Positions 33,941 to 46,506 are shown, counted from the first letter of the stretch. The stretch: DNA of 64,000 bases from Gigaspora margarita (GCA_009809945.1 WTPW01000198.1:75704-139703); one strand, 5' to 3'. Made by a program: numbers and translations. Notes: generated by a model from the letters alone, not told the origin.

Positions 33941-34128
33941 ACTTCATATTTTACTGACAAGTTCATTTTAAAGACAGCCTATTTTACTGAAGCTCATTTT
34001 ACTGACAATAATTCTAACCTGATTCTAATAATAATGACTGAAATTACTTTGTCTGCAAAATAAACTTCAGTGAAATAGACTCAGTGAAATGAACTTGGCA
34101 GTGAATAATTATCAGTGAAATGTGGTAA
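33941..34128. repeat. Imperfect foldback of the TTTCACTGA family
   Basis: The left arm TTTTACTGACAAGTTCATTT faces TCAGTGAAATGAACTTGG on the right, with more ACTGA and TCAGT pairs inside. Relative of 25621-25878. Confidence 0.65.
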
Positions 34129-34141
34129 TTGTCAACTCATA

Positions 34142-34380
34142 CAAGGGCGACCCCAAAATTTTGAGTTGGAATACTTTGGAGTGCGTCAGAATCATGGTCA
34201 GCTGGATTGGAATTGATCAATTTAGCCCCAAGATAATAAAAATTTTACTAATAAATCATATCTATTCATTAAGTAAAAAATGCCCAGCTAATAATTTTGC
34301 TATAGAACCTGCTAACAACTTGCACTAAATGCTGACATAAATCTGATACATCAAACCTGGAATTTTGGGGACCCTTCCTG
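34142..34380. mobile_element. TA-flanked MITE, 239 bp
   Basis: The ends CAAGGGCGACCCCAAAATT and AATTTTGGGGACCCTTCCTG are imperfect inverted repeats, with TA at both borders (34140-34141 and 34381-34382). Probably mobilised by a Tc1/mariner-type transposase. The 68-codon frame inside is not a gene. Confidence 0.65.
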
Positions 34381-34382
34381 TA

Positions 34383-36740
34383 AAATTCAGTAAATATTAG
34401 TGAGTTGATCAGATCCTTGTAATGGATATAAAATAAACAGTGCGAAACAGAAATTAATATGGTAGCTAGTAAGAATTTGATAATTTATAGGATAAAAGTA
34501 AAACAGGTGTAAAATAGAAATCACTTGGTGGTTATTAAAGATAATCATATGGAATCAAACTTGGAAATTACTAGTAACATGTAACTTAATTAAAAATTAA
34601 TGTAAATTATTTTCTTATTAGATCACAAACATTATACAATTCACATGATTACATATAAATCCAATATACTTGTATAATCAATATGAGAATTCAAACTGGT
34701 TCCAAAATTCTAAATTGGTATAAGCAATATTGGCTAGCCCAGTCTATAAATAGTAGAATTTTTAGTGATCTTAAGTAAATTAAATCTGACGTTATCATGT
34801 ATGATAATGATCAAACAACAAAATGAAGTTTACAATGAACAAACTTAGCCAACGAAAGAATCCTTTATTTAAGGCTTTTCATTATTTCTTTGAAGATCAA
34901 AGATTATCAATTCATCAACTCAGTAAAAAATCTGAAGAAATAAAAACAAAAATGAAAAAAATAACATTCAAGTTATAAATTAAATAGGTCAGAATATTTA
35001 TAAAACCAATATAAAGACTTAGTTTAATAAGTCTTGATCCTATTTTAAATAGTTTATAAAGAACTTTTTTTTTCTCTTCCTACTTGTATAAGTATAAGTA
35101 TACGTATACTAGTATAGAAAAATGCAAAAAGCAAAATTCCTTTTTTAGGAACATTTAAAGTGTTGTACATCATATGTTTTTGACTATTTAGTTAAAGTTA
35201 GAGTAAGGGTTAGTTTGGGGTTAGGGTTAGAGCATGTTTTTATAGGTAAAATCACCTTTTTGACATTTTTTATTAGTGCATCAATATAGGTTTAGGCATT
35301 AGTTTTCTTGTACTCACGTTTTCTCACTTTTTTTTTCTTATTTTCTTCGTCAGGCTGATCTGTGTCAATCAAACCAAACAATTTAATTGGCCTTATCTCA
35401 TGTGATTGCACAATGCTTTAAATGACTCCTTTTTTATATATTACACAGAAATTATTTTGATGATCAAATGCACGAATATAGCACAAATTTCTGTAAGCAG
35501 TAGAACTACCAACTGTGTATAGTAAAGATTAATTATACTATATGAGCTTACACAGCAAACTCATTACACAGCATAACCATCTTTAGTAAAAAGGATCAGA
35601 CAAAATTGAATACCCTTAAATATGAAATTTGGCCACCTTTTATAATATATAAAAAATGCAAATTTAGCCTTTTGAAACAATTAATTTTATATATATTAAA
35701 AATTTAAATTTGGCCTTTTTATATAAATATTAGCTAAATTTTCAAATTGGTCTCATCATATATATAAAAAATAAATCTAAATTTGGCCACTAAAAATTTA
35801 TTGGTTGGGACTAAATTGTGTGTCCTATATTACCAAAAGAAAAAATCAAGAGAAGAACTAGAAGTAAAGAGAGAGATAGGATTACTAGAAATAATTATTT
35901 AGTAATTTAAAAATGTAAAAAAATTAAAATTATATGCTATTAGGTAGTGACCATTTTCTTTTCATTGCTTGTTTATAATTAAATTTTTTAAAAAATATAT
36001 GAATTTACTATTTATTTGAGCTAAGATTCTTATAAATCTAATTTATTAACTTAAAATTAAATTTTACAGTTATATTGAACAAGAAAAGAAAAAAAAAATT
36101 GAGCTTAAAAACCAATTAAAATTTTGTTAATTTTGTACAATTTCAAAGTGTAATATTATAATATACTAATAGAATATGTTGATTAAAATATTAATAAAAT
36201 AAAATATCTTAATCTGATAGATAATCTTAAAATGTTTTGTATTCAAATTTGCTGTACTGTTAATATTTCTGCTACCCTATTCACTAAATTCCTAGAAAAA
36301 AATATACTCTATTTTTTAACAAATTAAGCTTCTATACAAATTATCTTATCTTTTATACTTTATTATTTTTGTAATCCAAGCTATATTCTACTGCTACCAA
36401 CTATTTCAATATATAGCAATCCAAACTATAAAATATTTACTACCAACTAAGCCTCTAAGTAATTATACCAACTTGTTTAATCAACTCTATTCAATCTGAA
36501 TTTACATTCTATCTCTTAAATCATCTAGCAGCCAAATTTGACTGCTAAAATTTTTTTTAATATGTTGTTTATAATTACTTAAAATGTTATTAAACTTAGT
36601 CCTTATTTTTAAGCTAAAATAAAAATATAACATATAAGTAATTAATAATATATAAAATTTCAAAATAATTTTAATAATTTACTATTAAAGATTTTAATTT
36701 TTGAATATTGCAATTCTAAATTAAAATTCTTAAAATTTTT
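34383..36740. other. Intergenic, AT-rich, no supported gene
   Basis: Contains a palindromic AAGTATACGTATACTAG tract near 35095, three AAATTTGGCC-containing repeats at 35625-35785 and a short TTAGGG-like stretch (35197-35232). No coding region is supported. Confidence 0.45.
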
Positions 36741-37286
36741 AATTCGTGATCCGTATACCAAACAGGAGCTGCATATATTACCATATATAGTAAAATTGGG
36801 GAAAATCAATTATTGTTTATCAAATTTCTGGAATCTGGCACTGTCAGAGCAATAACGATTTTTTTACTAAGCTAACCTTACTTCTCCACTAATTGAAAGT
36901 TGTAGAGCACATTCTTGCGATTCTAATAATGGTAAAATCATTAAAATTAGACCATTAGATCACAATATATCATTAAAAAACGTTTCGCGACCATATAGAG
37001 TTTCTATGTAAACAATATTATTGTTTACATAGAAACTCTATATGGTCGCGAAAATTTTTTTACCGATATCTTGTGATCTAATGGTCCAAATTTAATGATT
37101 TTACCACCATTAGAATCGCAAGAATGTGCTCTACAACTTTCAATTAGTGGAGAAGTAAAGGTTAGCTTAGTAAAAAAAATCGTTATTGCTCTGACAGTGC
37201 CAGATTCCAGAAATTTGATAAACAATAATTGATTTTCCCCATATATTACTATAGATTTTCACTGTTTGGCATATGGATCACGAATT
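36741..37286. repeat. Foldback element, 546 bp, arms of about 270 bp
   Basis: Long, nearly perfect inverted repeat centred at about 37018 on GTAAACAATATTATTGTTTAC (21 bp). The outer ends are AATTCGTGATCC and GGATCACGAATT. Arm divergence is low: small differences such as ACGTTTCGCGACC against the inverse of GGTCGCGAAAATT. The 66-codon frame at 37025-37225 is a by-product. No target duplication is certain. Confidence 0.9.
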
Positions 37287-37745
37287 AAATATATATATAT
37301 ATATGACTCAAAAAAAAAAAACAATTTGCTTCTCATTTAAACCAAAGCTTTATTAAAAAAATTTATAAAATTTTATTAATTAAAATTATTTAAAAACCAA
37401 TTTTATAATCTTGTTTTAAAATTGTAAAGGATTATGTTTAAATTTTTAAAAAGTTTGTCAAATAATAAAGATAAAATTTATTTTTTTAAAAAAAAAATTT
37501 TTAAATTTTAATAGTTTTAGAATATAAGCAACTATATTTTTTTTCTTAAAATTTAAAAATAAATACTACTATTTTGTAATCTTATTTTCAAATATTTATT
37601 ATCTATTATATAAATTTTTTTTAAATATTTTAATATTTAATAAAATTAGATCATACAAAACTTAACTAGTTGCAATACTTTCTGCCATTAGTACATGCCC
37701 ATAACATAGTGGAAAATATTCAAATATTGTTCGATTTCCATGCTG
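37287..37745. other. AT-rich intergenic stretch
   Basis: Low-complexity A/T tracts, including a short TA microsatellite at 37290-37304. No gene seen. Confidence 0.5.
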
Positions 37746-37889
37746 TTAAAATATTTTTCTTGTCATTGATCGGAAAATTGATAGTAAGATCCCTCTTAAA
37801 CAGCATTTCAGCACGTTTTTGAATGCAACAGCTTTATTTTCCCATGCATCGCCATTATTTTCTATTAATGATTCCAAACACGTGTCTGC

Positions 37890-39860
37890 TAATCTATTTA
37901 AATCATCAGTACAGAAGAAATAATTTTGTTTTTTTTGTTTTCCGTCGCAATACGCTGATTCACTTCTTTGCAAAAATTTGTCGGTTTTTTTCGATAATAC
38001 TGTACGAAATCATTTGGAAAATCCTTGAACATGTTATCAAAGCTGTTCAATAACGGCTGGGTCAGTTCTTTGAGAAAGTCTGGAAGCTCGGTTCTGGACA
38101 TGAAATTCTATGATAGATACAAATTTATTAAATTATTCCTGAAAGTTTTGCACTTCCATGAACAGTTTTCTTTGATCTCATTTATTATTAAGCTGACTTC
38201 GTTTTAATTCATCAGAAAAACACTCCGATTTCAACGTCTTTTTAAACATTTCTAGCTCTTCGTATAAATATGCATCAACACTTTCATAATCACATCCATC
38301 GATTTTATATTGAGGGTCCATTTCATCGACAAGTGTACGAAAATCTTCAGTGCATTTTTTCGCCAACTCCTTAGTGCGAGTGGTTTGTATTCTCTCTTCA
38401 TTTTTCATCATAATACGCCTATTCTCTTCTCTCTGCAAAGGTTATCAAGTTATTTCAATAATTATGTACGAATCCTTTTGGAAAATCCTTGACCATGACA
38501 TCAAAGTTGCTCTATAGTGGTTTGACCAGTTATTTGAGATTCTTTTTTAAGATCTGAATTTGAACGTTGGATATCTATGACAGATACATAGTTATCAAAT
38601 TTATCAAATCAATTCTGGAAGATTTGCTCTTCCATGTCAGTTTTTCAAGTTTTATTTTAATCTCATTGGTTATTAAGATGATTTTTTTCCATCAAAAGTT
38701 ACACGAATTTCATTCGTTAATTCGTCAGAAAAATTCTCTATTTTCCAACTTCTTTTGTTGAGAATCCATTATTTCGACAAGTGTGCGAAAATCTTTCGAT
38801 GCATTTTCGACTAACTCATTAGCGCGAACGATTTGCATTCCCTTTTCATTTTTCGCCGCAATACGTTGATTTCTTTCCCTGTTAAAAGATGTCAAGTTGC
38901 TTTCGATAATACTGTAAGAAACCCTTTGGAAAATCCTTAACCTTATCTGTTATCATAGAAATTGTTTCATAGCGGTTAGGTTAGTTCTTTAATAAACTTT
39001 CTTAAGACTGAATTTGAAAGTGTGAACTTTATATTAAATTCAGATTCATCAAATTGTCTCTGAAATTTTTGCACTTCTATAGTCAGCATCACAAATTTCA
39101 TTCTACTCTCACTTTCTTTTAAGCTTCCTTTCATTATAATCGAATGAATTCCATTTACTATCAGAAAAATTCTTCAATTTCAATTGTTCTTTAAAAGTTT
39201 CTAGTTTTTCATGTAAATATGTATCAACACCCTCATAATCACATCCTTCACTTTTATTTTGAGGACCCATTTTGTCGTCAAATGTACAAATATCTTTCAG
39301 TAAATTTTCGGCTTTATTATTTGGCGCAACATGCTGATTCTTTTCTCTGCAAAAGTTGTCAAGCTTTTTTTCGTTATTGCACACGAAACCCTTCGGAAGA
39401 TCCTTGACCTTGTCATCGAATGTGTTCAATAACGATTGAGTTAGTTTCTTTGAGGAGCTTTATAAGGTCTGATTCTGGAAATAGAAACTCTACATTTTGT
39501 ACAAATTCGTCAAATTCTTTCTGAAAATTTTGTACTTCTATGGTTAGATTTTTGTATTTTTAGTTTGATCTCATTCGCTTCTAAGCTAATTGATTTATCA
39601 TAATCTGCATAAATTTCATTCGTTACATTATTAGAAACACCCTACGATTTTTTTTCTTCGTTCTTTGTATAAATATTCATCAATGCCCTCATCATTACAT
39701 CCTTCTATTATATATTGAGGATCCATTTTGTCGATAAGTGTATGAAACCCATTCAACGCACCTTTGGCTAAAGTTTTAACGCGCACGACTTGCATTCTTT
39801 CAAAGATAGAAGTGATTGTATATTTTTCTGAGCTAGTAATGAGCGTCTTGCACAATATTT
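37890..39860 (-). repeat. Tandem 465-bp coding repeats in the GTPase tail
   Basis: The landmark CCTTGA.C.TG..ATC (plus strand) recurs at about 38020, 38488, 38933 and 39400, periods of 445-468 bp. GAGG.(T/C)CCATTT.(A/G)TCG recurs at 38308, 38762 (partial), 39260 and 39716. Units keep coding-like similarity (MDPQ.K..GCDYE..D.YL.E), so they duplicated while under coding constraint, but each now has its own frame breaks. Confidence 0.8.
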
Positions 39861-39890
39861 TAATAAACTCGCGGCCGGTCCATGGTTTTT

Positions 39891-39946
39891 CTATTTAGTT
39901 TTTTAATTAGAAGTTAACGTATAAAACATTTAATGAAATCACTTAC
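39891..39946 (-). other. Intron of the GTPase pseudogene
   Basis: Consensus GTAAGT donor and TAAATAG acceptor, 56 bp. It joins EVQC to WTGREFIKILCKTL and so links the GTPase region to the repeated tail. Confidence 0.6.
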
Positions 39947-42312
39947 TGGCACTGTACTTCAGTTCATTTACACTCAAAGAGTCAAAAAATTTTTTGCGCA
40001 TATCTTTAAATGTTTGTTTCCAATTGTCATTGAAAGTCTTCAAATAGTAGTAGTCTTTCATGACTTTGTTTTAGGCAGAAAAAGCCATATCTAGACGTTA
40101 AAAGTATCACATTTAATAATTCCAAGATCGTAAATTGGATTATAGATGGATAGTCTCTTACATTAATGCTTTCAAAACAGTCATTAAACATTTCACGAAT
40201 GCTGTTATGTTCTTTTTCTTACCCTCTATGAGTGAATTTAGGCTCTAGTATTTCCTTTTTAACGCATGCTGGTGCACTATTATTATTCCAGAAACGAAAA
40301 ATAATATGAAGATGGCCATATGGTTTTGTGCTTTGATTCTATGCAATATAACAAACACAATCTTTAGTGGTATTGTATAGTAGTGAAACAAAAAGTTTAT
40401 CAATTTACTTGACATTGAGACACTCGCGTGATTTGTTTCGCTAAATTTGTCATTGTATCCAGTTTATCAAGTATTGTACTTATTTCAAGCATTCTATGCC
40501 ACAATTTTTGAAGTTAACGAGGATAGGAAATATCAAACTCATCGCATTCAATTAGTAAATATTTAAAATTTTATTATGTCTTTAAGAATAATTGGACGAG
40601 TTGAGATGTAATTAACTTGCCACCTTGTCCTTCTGTGTCGACAAATCCAACTAAAATATTGTTGTCAATCTCAGGGTTATCATTTAACTTTGAGAATTCA
40701 TTAAGAGGCAGGAATTTCTCGGAATTATCAACTCCTGTTGTAACTGTCTTCATAGCTGAAGAGATTCAAAAACTCATTGACATCATTATTCACACCAGCT
40801 AAGATTTAATGTCGATTTTCCCGTTCTTGTAATAAAATATAACTATTAAAAGCAGCATTGAAATTTTTAAACTGACAATAATAGTTACCTTGTTTGACCA
40901 AAAAATTGGGATTAGATTCACAGTTTCAGTCATAATGCAAAGTAAGGTGGTAGCATTCTTTTCAACTTCAATATATATATCGGGTGTCGCAATCTCTTCA
41001 AGGATGTCGGATGCCGCAACGTCGTTAATATCAATGTTCAGATTTTAAAATGTTGGAAGGATTGGTTTTCAATATTGAATACTTATATTGCTATCCAGTT
41101 GTTATTGTCAGGAACTTAAGTGTGGAAATTTATGTTTAGGTGAATTGTCAGAATTTTGTATGGTCAAATTTGTACAAATAGGCCAATTTGACTCTGGAAT
41201 TTTAACGTTAATTTGTTCTCGTGTGATAAAAACATAGTTATAGGTTAATAAATTGTGCGACGACATCGCGCGAAACCAGGAACGGAATATTATAAATCAA
41301 CATTTAATAAAGATAAACAATTGTAATGTACATTATTGTGAATCACTATGTTTTCACTATCATTCCAGATTTTGATTATGCTTGTACTTTTTTTTTATTG
41401 TGCTTTGAAGATAATGATGCTGTAAATAGCTGAGGAAACTAATATATATATATATATATAACTACTTAAAGAAAAACAGAATTTCGAGTTATATTATTTT
41501 AGGCCACATATTTATTTAATATGATCTATAAATATAATAGTAACAACTGGCGAACGATAATAACGCTATCATATGAGAGCAAAAAATCGATGAATATAGA
41601 TCAGTGAATGAATTAAATATTTTTCAGGAATGTTGTGCTATTACCGTGGTCCCAAAATTTCTGCAGTAACTTGGGTAACATGTAGCAGTTATGCAAAGTG
41701 TCGTAATAATTTGATACCGCAATAGTTGTCATTTGTTGCAACAAAGTTTTTTGATTATACAATCTGTTTCTGTGACGATGATCCTATTTCTGCTACAGTA
41801 TCATATAACGTCTGCTTACTGTCTGCTTAGTCTGCTTGGCATCTTTTCGATCTGTTGATTTTAATCAACTTAAAATAAACTGCGCAGATAATAGACGTCA
41901 ATTTTTTTTAATTTTCATGATTGAAAAGCCGATCTTTAATATATCAAACTTTTTTTCATACGCATAAGTCAATTAATAATTGTAAAATTGAGAAATGATG
42001 CAGGCAGTGGACATTAACGTCAAAATATTAGGACATATTGGCTGATTTGATTTTTTGGGCCTTTTTTTCGATAAACTGTTACACCAAAATTTGCTCCTAA
42101 GTGACGTTGAAAAACTACCAAACGAAGCACTTGTTACAACAAACAAAAGAGCTTTTTTGACGTCTAGACAAGTTAAAAAACCAATAAAACTCAATAAAAG
42201 AGCTATGCTAAGCTGTAGAAAGAAGTATTTTACCGTTTGTTGAAATACTCGGGTGTTTTAGGATGGGTTGGGCATTGTTTGATGGGTTGGTAACTATCAA
42301 GGATAAATTTGG

Positions 42313-42448
42313 AAGCTAATTTTCAAAAAAATGGCCTTTTTAACCTACTTTGGGCTTATAATTAAATACATGCATTTCGTAATTTTTTACGTACTTAATT
42401 ATAAACGCAAAGCTGGTTAAAAAGGCTGTTTTTGTGAAAATTCGCTCT
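42313..42448. repeat. Hairpin inside the 2.58-kb element
   Basis: The left arm GCTAATTTTCAAAAAAATGG and the right arm, inverted, GCGAATTTTCACAAAAACAG are related. The inner arms CTTATAATTAA and TTAATTATAAACG close on a loop near 42384. Confidence 0.7.
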
Positions 42449-42507
42449 ATAATAAATTTTTTCGTGTAAAATTTCTTGGATAATCCTCTATGAGTCTAGC
42501 ATCACCA

Positions 42508-42674
42508 GTCTAAAAAATTTCGCACTAATAAAAAAAATACGCTAAGAAAAAATATTTCGCAATTAGATTAGGGTTAGGGTCTTGCTAGTAGGTTAGGGTT
42601 AGAGGACTATAGTTATACCAAAATTTTGCAAGGAAAACTTTTTGTTAATGCGTAGTAAGCAGTTTCTTAGACTA
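42508..42674. repeat. Inverted-repeat element with TTAGGG-like core
   Basis: GTCTAAAAAATTTCGC (left) and the inverse of GCAGTTTCTTAGAC (right) form imperfect ends. The centre holds TTAGGGTTAGGG (42567-42580) and a second GGTTAGGGTTAG. Confidence 0.45.
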
Positions 42675-43078
42675 AATTTTAAGTTATAAGCGATTTTTGA
42701 CAGAACGAACGTTTGTTTTGCATTTTCCTGATTGTGCCACGTTACACCTGACTTGAAATTTGATTGGCCAGCGAAATTTTTTAAGGTGGTGATTTAACCG
42801 CTATTATAATCCTCGATCATGATTGGTCGATTTTGGGGTCAAAACAAATCGGCCGATATGATAGAATTTAGTGTAGATAGTTCTATAGCAAATTAGTGTA
42901 GGTTTTCTTTGTTTTTTTTTGTAACTACTTAATATTGTAGATGTATTCTTGTAAATTAAAAAATTTTTCGCATGTTTGCTAAAGAATTATTTTACTCAAA
43001 CTTATGCATTAAAAGTAACAAAGTTCGGATATTCTTAGAGTTTGAGTGTATTAAAATTGTTATAATTTCTATTTGATT

Positions 43079-43204
43079 TACTGTAAAAAATTCTATTATA
43101 AATAGGGATGTATTACATAAATTACTTTGTTACATTTCATGTTACTGTAAAAAATTCTATTATAAATAGGGATGTATTACATAAATTACTTTGTTACATT
43201 TCAT
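43079..43204. repeat. Direct tandem duplication, about 62 bp
   Basis: The block TACTGTAAAAAATTCTATTA ... GTTACATTTCATGT occurs twice with no visible differences. Recent duplication. Confidence 0.9.
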
Positions 43205-43925
43205 GTAAATTACATTGTAACTTACGAAACTTTAACATAACTTTACAATAAGTAGTACATTGTTACATGATTATAGCAAAAGTTTTACGCATCAATAGAA
43301 ATTCCATCATTATGTTTGGAACTTTAATTTTATATTTATTTTATGCCAGCTTTAAAAAATTTTTGCACACAGTATGCGATTAAAAGTGAATTAGTTTGTG
43401 CTGGAATCAGAGTCGTAAATTTAATCATAATCTTATTGTGAAAATTTTGCTATGTAACCTGCTATCAAGATACAGAATTGCAGTTGTGAATTCTACAATA
43501 CTAAATTAGTTTTGATAATATAATTTTCGGCAAATGTATTATCGCTTCGGTATAATCTTATACTGGCCGAAAATTTTATTATCGAAAACCACATTTTTAT
43601 TACCGAAAAATATGTCACAAAATTCATCACGTGTCCTCTTAATTTTCAAATCCGCTGATATCGGAGTTATTCAATATTTCTTAGATTTTCCGTATAAATG
43701 CAAAATAACTCCCAAAAGTGCAATTTCGAATTTTGATCGAATTAAGCTTAATCCTGGTCATTATTCAAACAATGCTCCAAAATGTTTATACAGTTATCAT
43801 CCGTTCCTGGTTTAGCGCGACTACGTCGCGCAGCTATTTTTGAGATAAGAAAAGGTGCTCATTAATTAAAAATCGGATATCATACACTAACGTATATGAA
43901 TTGCATAATTATGAAAGACTAAATA

Positions 43926-44012
43926 TGAGTGCTGCCAAAAGGAATCCTGTCATGCTTTCAATTATAATATAATTGAAAACCCGATGACAGGTTTTCATTT
44001 GGCAATGCTCTT
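43926..44012. repeat. Hairpin of 87 bp
   Basis: ATGAGTGCTGCCAAAAGGAA and CCTGTCATGCTTTCAATTAT face their inverted copies ending GGCAATGCTCTTAT, with about 85% arm pairing. A MITE-like foldback. Confidence 0.75.
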
Positions 44013-44025
44013 ATGATAATCATTG

Positions 44026-44249
44026 TCACAGCTGATGCTGAAGTTGGCTNAAGTTGAAGCTATGACTTATTTTGATATAAAATTTAAAAAATTTTTTTGG
44101 ATGTGATTTTTGTTTTTGTCTTATAGGGTTAGGGTAGGGTTTGGGTATGATTTCATATTTATAGAGTATATATGGATTTTAGCAGGGTTTATAGTTTCAA
44201 ATCAAGACCCCATAGCTTCAGCATCAGCCAACTTCAGCATCAGCCGTGA
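44026..44249. mobile_element. MITE of 224 bp with direct-repeat flanks
   Basis: The ends TCACAGCTGATGCTGAAGTT and AACTTCAGCATCAGCCGTGA are inverted repeats with one mismatch, and a second GCTATG and CATAGC pair lies inside. AATCATT lies on both sides (44018 and 44251) one base from the ends. The core holds AGGGTTAGGGTAGGG. Confidence 0.8.
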
Positions 44250-44689
44250 AAATCATTAATGGTTGAATTATTAAATTGGTATAATTATTGAAAAGAAACC
44301 TTAATTATAAGCAGGCGTTTATTGTTTATTAAATATTTGAACTATGAATTCACTTCTCGTTTGAGTAACAATATTCACTCGTATCTTATTATAAAGTTTT
44401 TATATATTGAGTAATTATTTTCAATCACCTAAGATATAAGATAACTTCTAAGATGCCCCAACCAACAAGAAAATAAATCATTAACGAAAAAGAATAAATA
44501 AAATAATCAAAATAATAAACGAAAAAGAATATATAAAATATCAAAGGAAATAGTAAAAAAAAGAAATAAGAATTAACTCAACAGTATCCCATTCTAATGA
44601 TCACAAAATTCCAAACTTAACACATATAGCACACCATACGTCCATCTTTAAGTAAGATATAATTGAATAATCATCAAAAACTTATACTT

Positions 44690-45756
44690 TTATGTTATGT
44701 TTTGTATTAATTCTTTTATTTCCAATGTTATCCTTAGATTTTTTACTTCTTCATTAATTGCCTCTTCATATTTAATACATAGTCCTGTTAATTCATCAAT
44801 ATTTCCACCTTTCGAGTTGTAGTTATCTGCTTTTTCTTTTAATTCTTTCAAATATCCCCAAAATCTCTTTCTTTTTTATCTTTACGGAGGCGGGCCAATA
44901 TAGAACTACATGCAGCCAATGAAGCCACAGCTGGGTCCATATTAAGGGTGCTACCAAGCAATGTCCATTCACCAAAGTTTTTAAATTTATTTCCATCTGC
45001 TACTGAAGCTTGAATATTATTATGAAGTTTGCTCATTATATGTTTATATTCTTTTAGATCTTCTTTAATATCATGTAATTGGATGATGGTCTCATTCGAT
45101 ATGGGTTGAACTTCATGAAAATATGTATCATCACATTTAGATAGATGTTCCAATAAAATATCTCTTGATGCTTTCCTCTTCTTTTTATGATATTCAATTT
45201 CATCAGGATCGGAGACATTAATTGGTGGGTTATCAACATGAATTACTCTACCTTCACATTCTTTAATTACTTTGGCAAGGTGGCCAGTTGCTTTATTCAT
45301 ATCATCCTTACATTTTTTATTATCTTTAAAATAAGGGAAATTAGTCCTTATAATAGTAACAAAATTAATAGCATGTTTGTTAAAAAAAGCATTTTTAAGA
45401 AACATGTATGCATCATATACTTCTTTGGTAAATCTATCTTTAGTTATAAAGAGTATTTGATTTAATCCATTTTTAGCTGAACAAACTGCTCTAACTGTTT
45501 GCTCGTATACTACTTTCTCATTCCCAATGCCAGTGTCAGACAAACCTGGGATATCAATTACTGTGTATTCAAATTCATCATTACTGAATGAAACGCTTTT
45601 GTATTCTTTAGTTTCACTATCACCACTTGAACTTTCTTTGAATTGTTCATTTTCATCATTTACTAGAACATTAGCTAAAGTAGATTTACCATTGCCTGTT
45701 TTTCCAATTAGGATAATAGTTCGCTTTTTTTGTCCCATATTTATTTTTTTATCCAT
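44690..45756 (-). CDS. AIG1/GIMAP-family GTPase
   Basis: The ATG at 45756 opens MDKKINMGQKKRTIILIG, with a second Met seven codons in. Motifs: G1 GKTGNGKST (residues about 18-26), G3 DIPGLSD (about 68-74), the AIG1 conserved box NQILFITKDRF (about 98-108) and a degenerate G4 region IIRTNFPYF. The first frame stops at 44848 (302 residues). A single-base change near 44865 moves the reading to a coiled tail (LKEKADNYN, IDELTGLC, YEEAINEEVKNL) that ends at 44690, matching the tail of the paralogue at 47921. The natural protein probably had about 360 residues. AIG1 GTPases switch or assemble on membranes in other organisms; the role in fungi is unknown. This and the paralogue are head to head and share both flanks. 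Confidence 0.85.
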
Positions 45757-46506
45757 AATTATTATTCAGAATTTAAACTCTTTTACACTAAACCAGAGTA
45801 TCAATTTTAAGAAAATAGCAAAAAATATTGCCTTATAAATTTAGCCAAAGTTACAATGAGCATATACGCGTATGATGCAAAAAACCTAAAACCTCATTCT
45901 TTTATATAAAAATAAAACCAATTAAATTTTCCGGGCAATGAAAGAAATCTAAAACTCTATAGAGCCTAATGCAGTAATGTAAACAGTAAAACTTAATATT
46001 GTATTCAACTTGATATCTATAAGAAATACGTAACATCATAACAAATGTGAGAAAACTAATACCTCAAACACTTTATATAGAAAAGATCAACAGACACATT
46101 TAAGATAAGTAACAGCTGAGTTTCAGTGGTATGCATAGTAGATGATCCCATTATTGAGGTTTATAATTTAAGCCATCATTTCAATGTGTTACCCAGTTTA
46201 TGCATGACGTTTTTTAAATTTTTGCGATGCGAGAAAATCAATCAATTTATATAGAAAAGATCAACAGCTATTGCTATTACTGTATTAAGTACATATTTTT
46301 GCGCCATTATTTCAATGAGGTTGAAGATTCTAGATCCCTCTATTTAGATTGATAAAGTAAGAAAATTATTTCAATAAATTACCGTAGGTTACAGGATTAC
46401 GCCAAGTAGATAATCATATTTCTTAACTTATCGACTTCAATAAAGTACTTACATTTATATTTGATTATTGTTAATTATTTATGATTTCAATGATTTCTTA
46501 CACCAT

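Larger units (their letters stand above)
37746..41240 (-). pseudogene. Large GTPase (GBP-like) with tandem C-terminal repeats, decayed
   Basis: Read on the minus strand from about 41240. An N-terminal segment NINDVAASDILEEIATPD leads to FWSNK, then after an intron (about 40825-40890) to TGKSTLNL, a Walker A motif whose first Gly is Trp. Next come VTTGVDNSEKF (switch-like) and VGFVDTEGQGG (G3, as in guanylate-binding proteins). A later exon reads KPYGHLHIIFRFW, which recalls the [TF]RD motif of that family with the Asp lost. A clean intron at 39891-39946 (GTAAGT..AAATAG) leads to the tail: four repeats of about 155 codons containing FRTLVDEMDPQYKI-type and YLYEELEMFKK-type motifs. Many stops and A-run frameshifts break it. 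The GBP family assignment rests on DTEG and the spacing; a different dynamin-superfamily GTPase is possible. Confidence 0.5.
41256..43832. mobile_element. 2.58-kb element with GC-rich terminal repeats, non-autonomous
   Basis: The left end TGCGACGACATCGCGCG and the right end, inverted, TGCGCGACGTAGTCGCGC both run on into AAACCAGGAACGG. The ends are inverted over about 32 bp with a few mismatches; a third copy lies at 3119. I found no transposase frame inside and no clear target duplication. The interior contains other hairpins and a satellite fragment, so it could also be two relics that happen to be inverted. Confidence 0.6.

Noticed and set aside
35197..35232. Telomere end
   Set aside because: Only two or three imperfect TTAGGG units in interior DNA; not a telomere.
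37025..37225. 66-codon minus-strand frame
   Set aside because: Lies wholly in one arm of the 546-bp foldback and has no domain.
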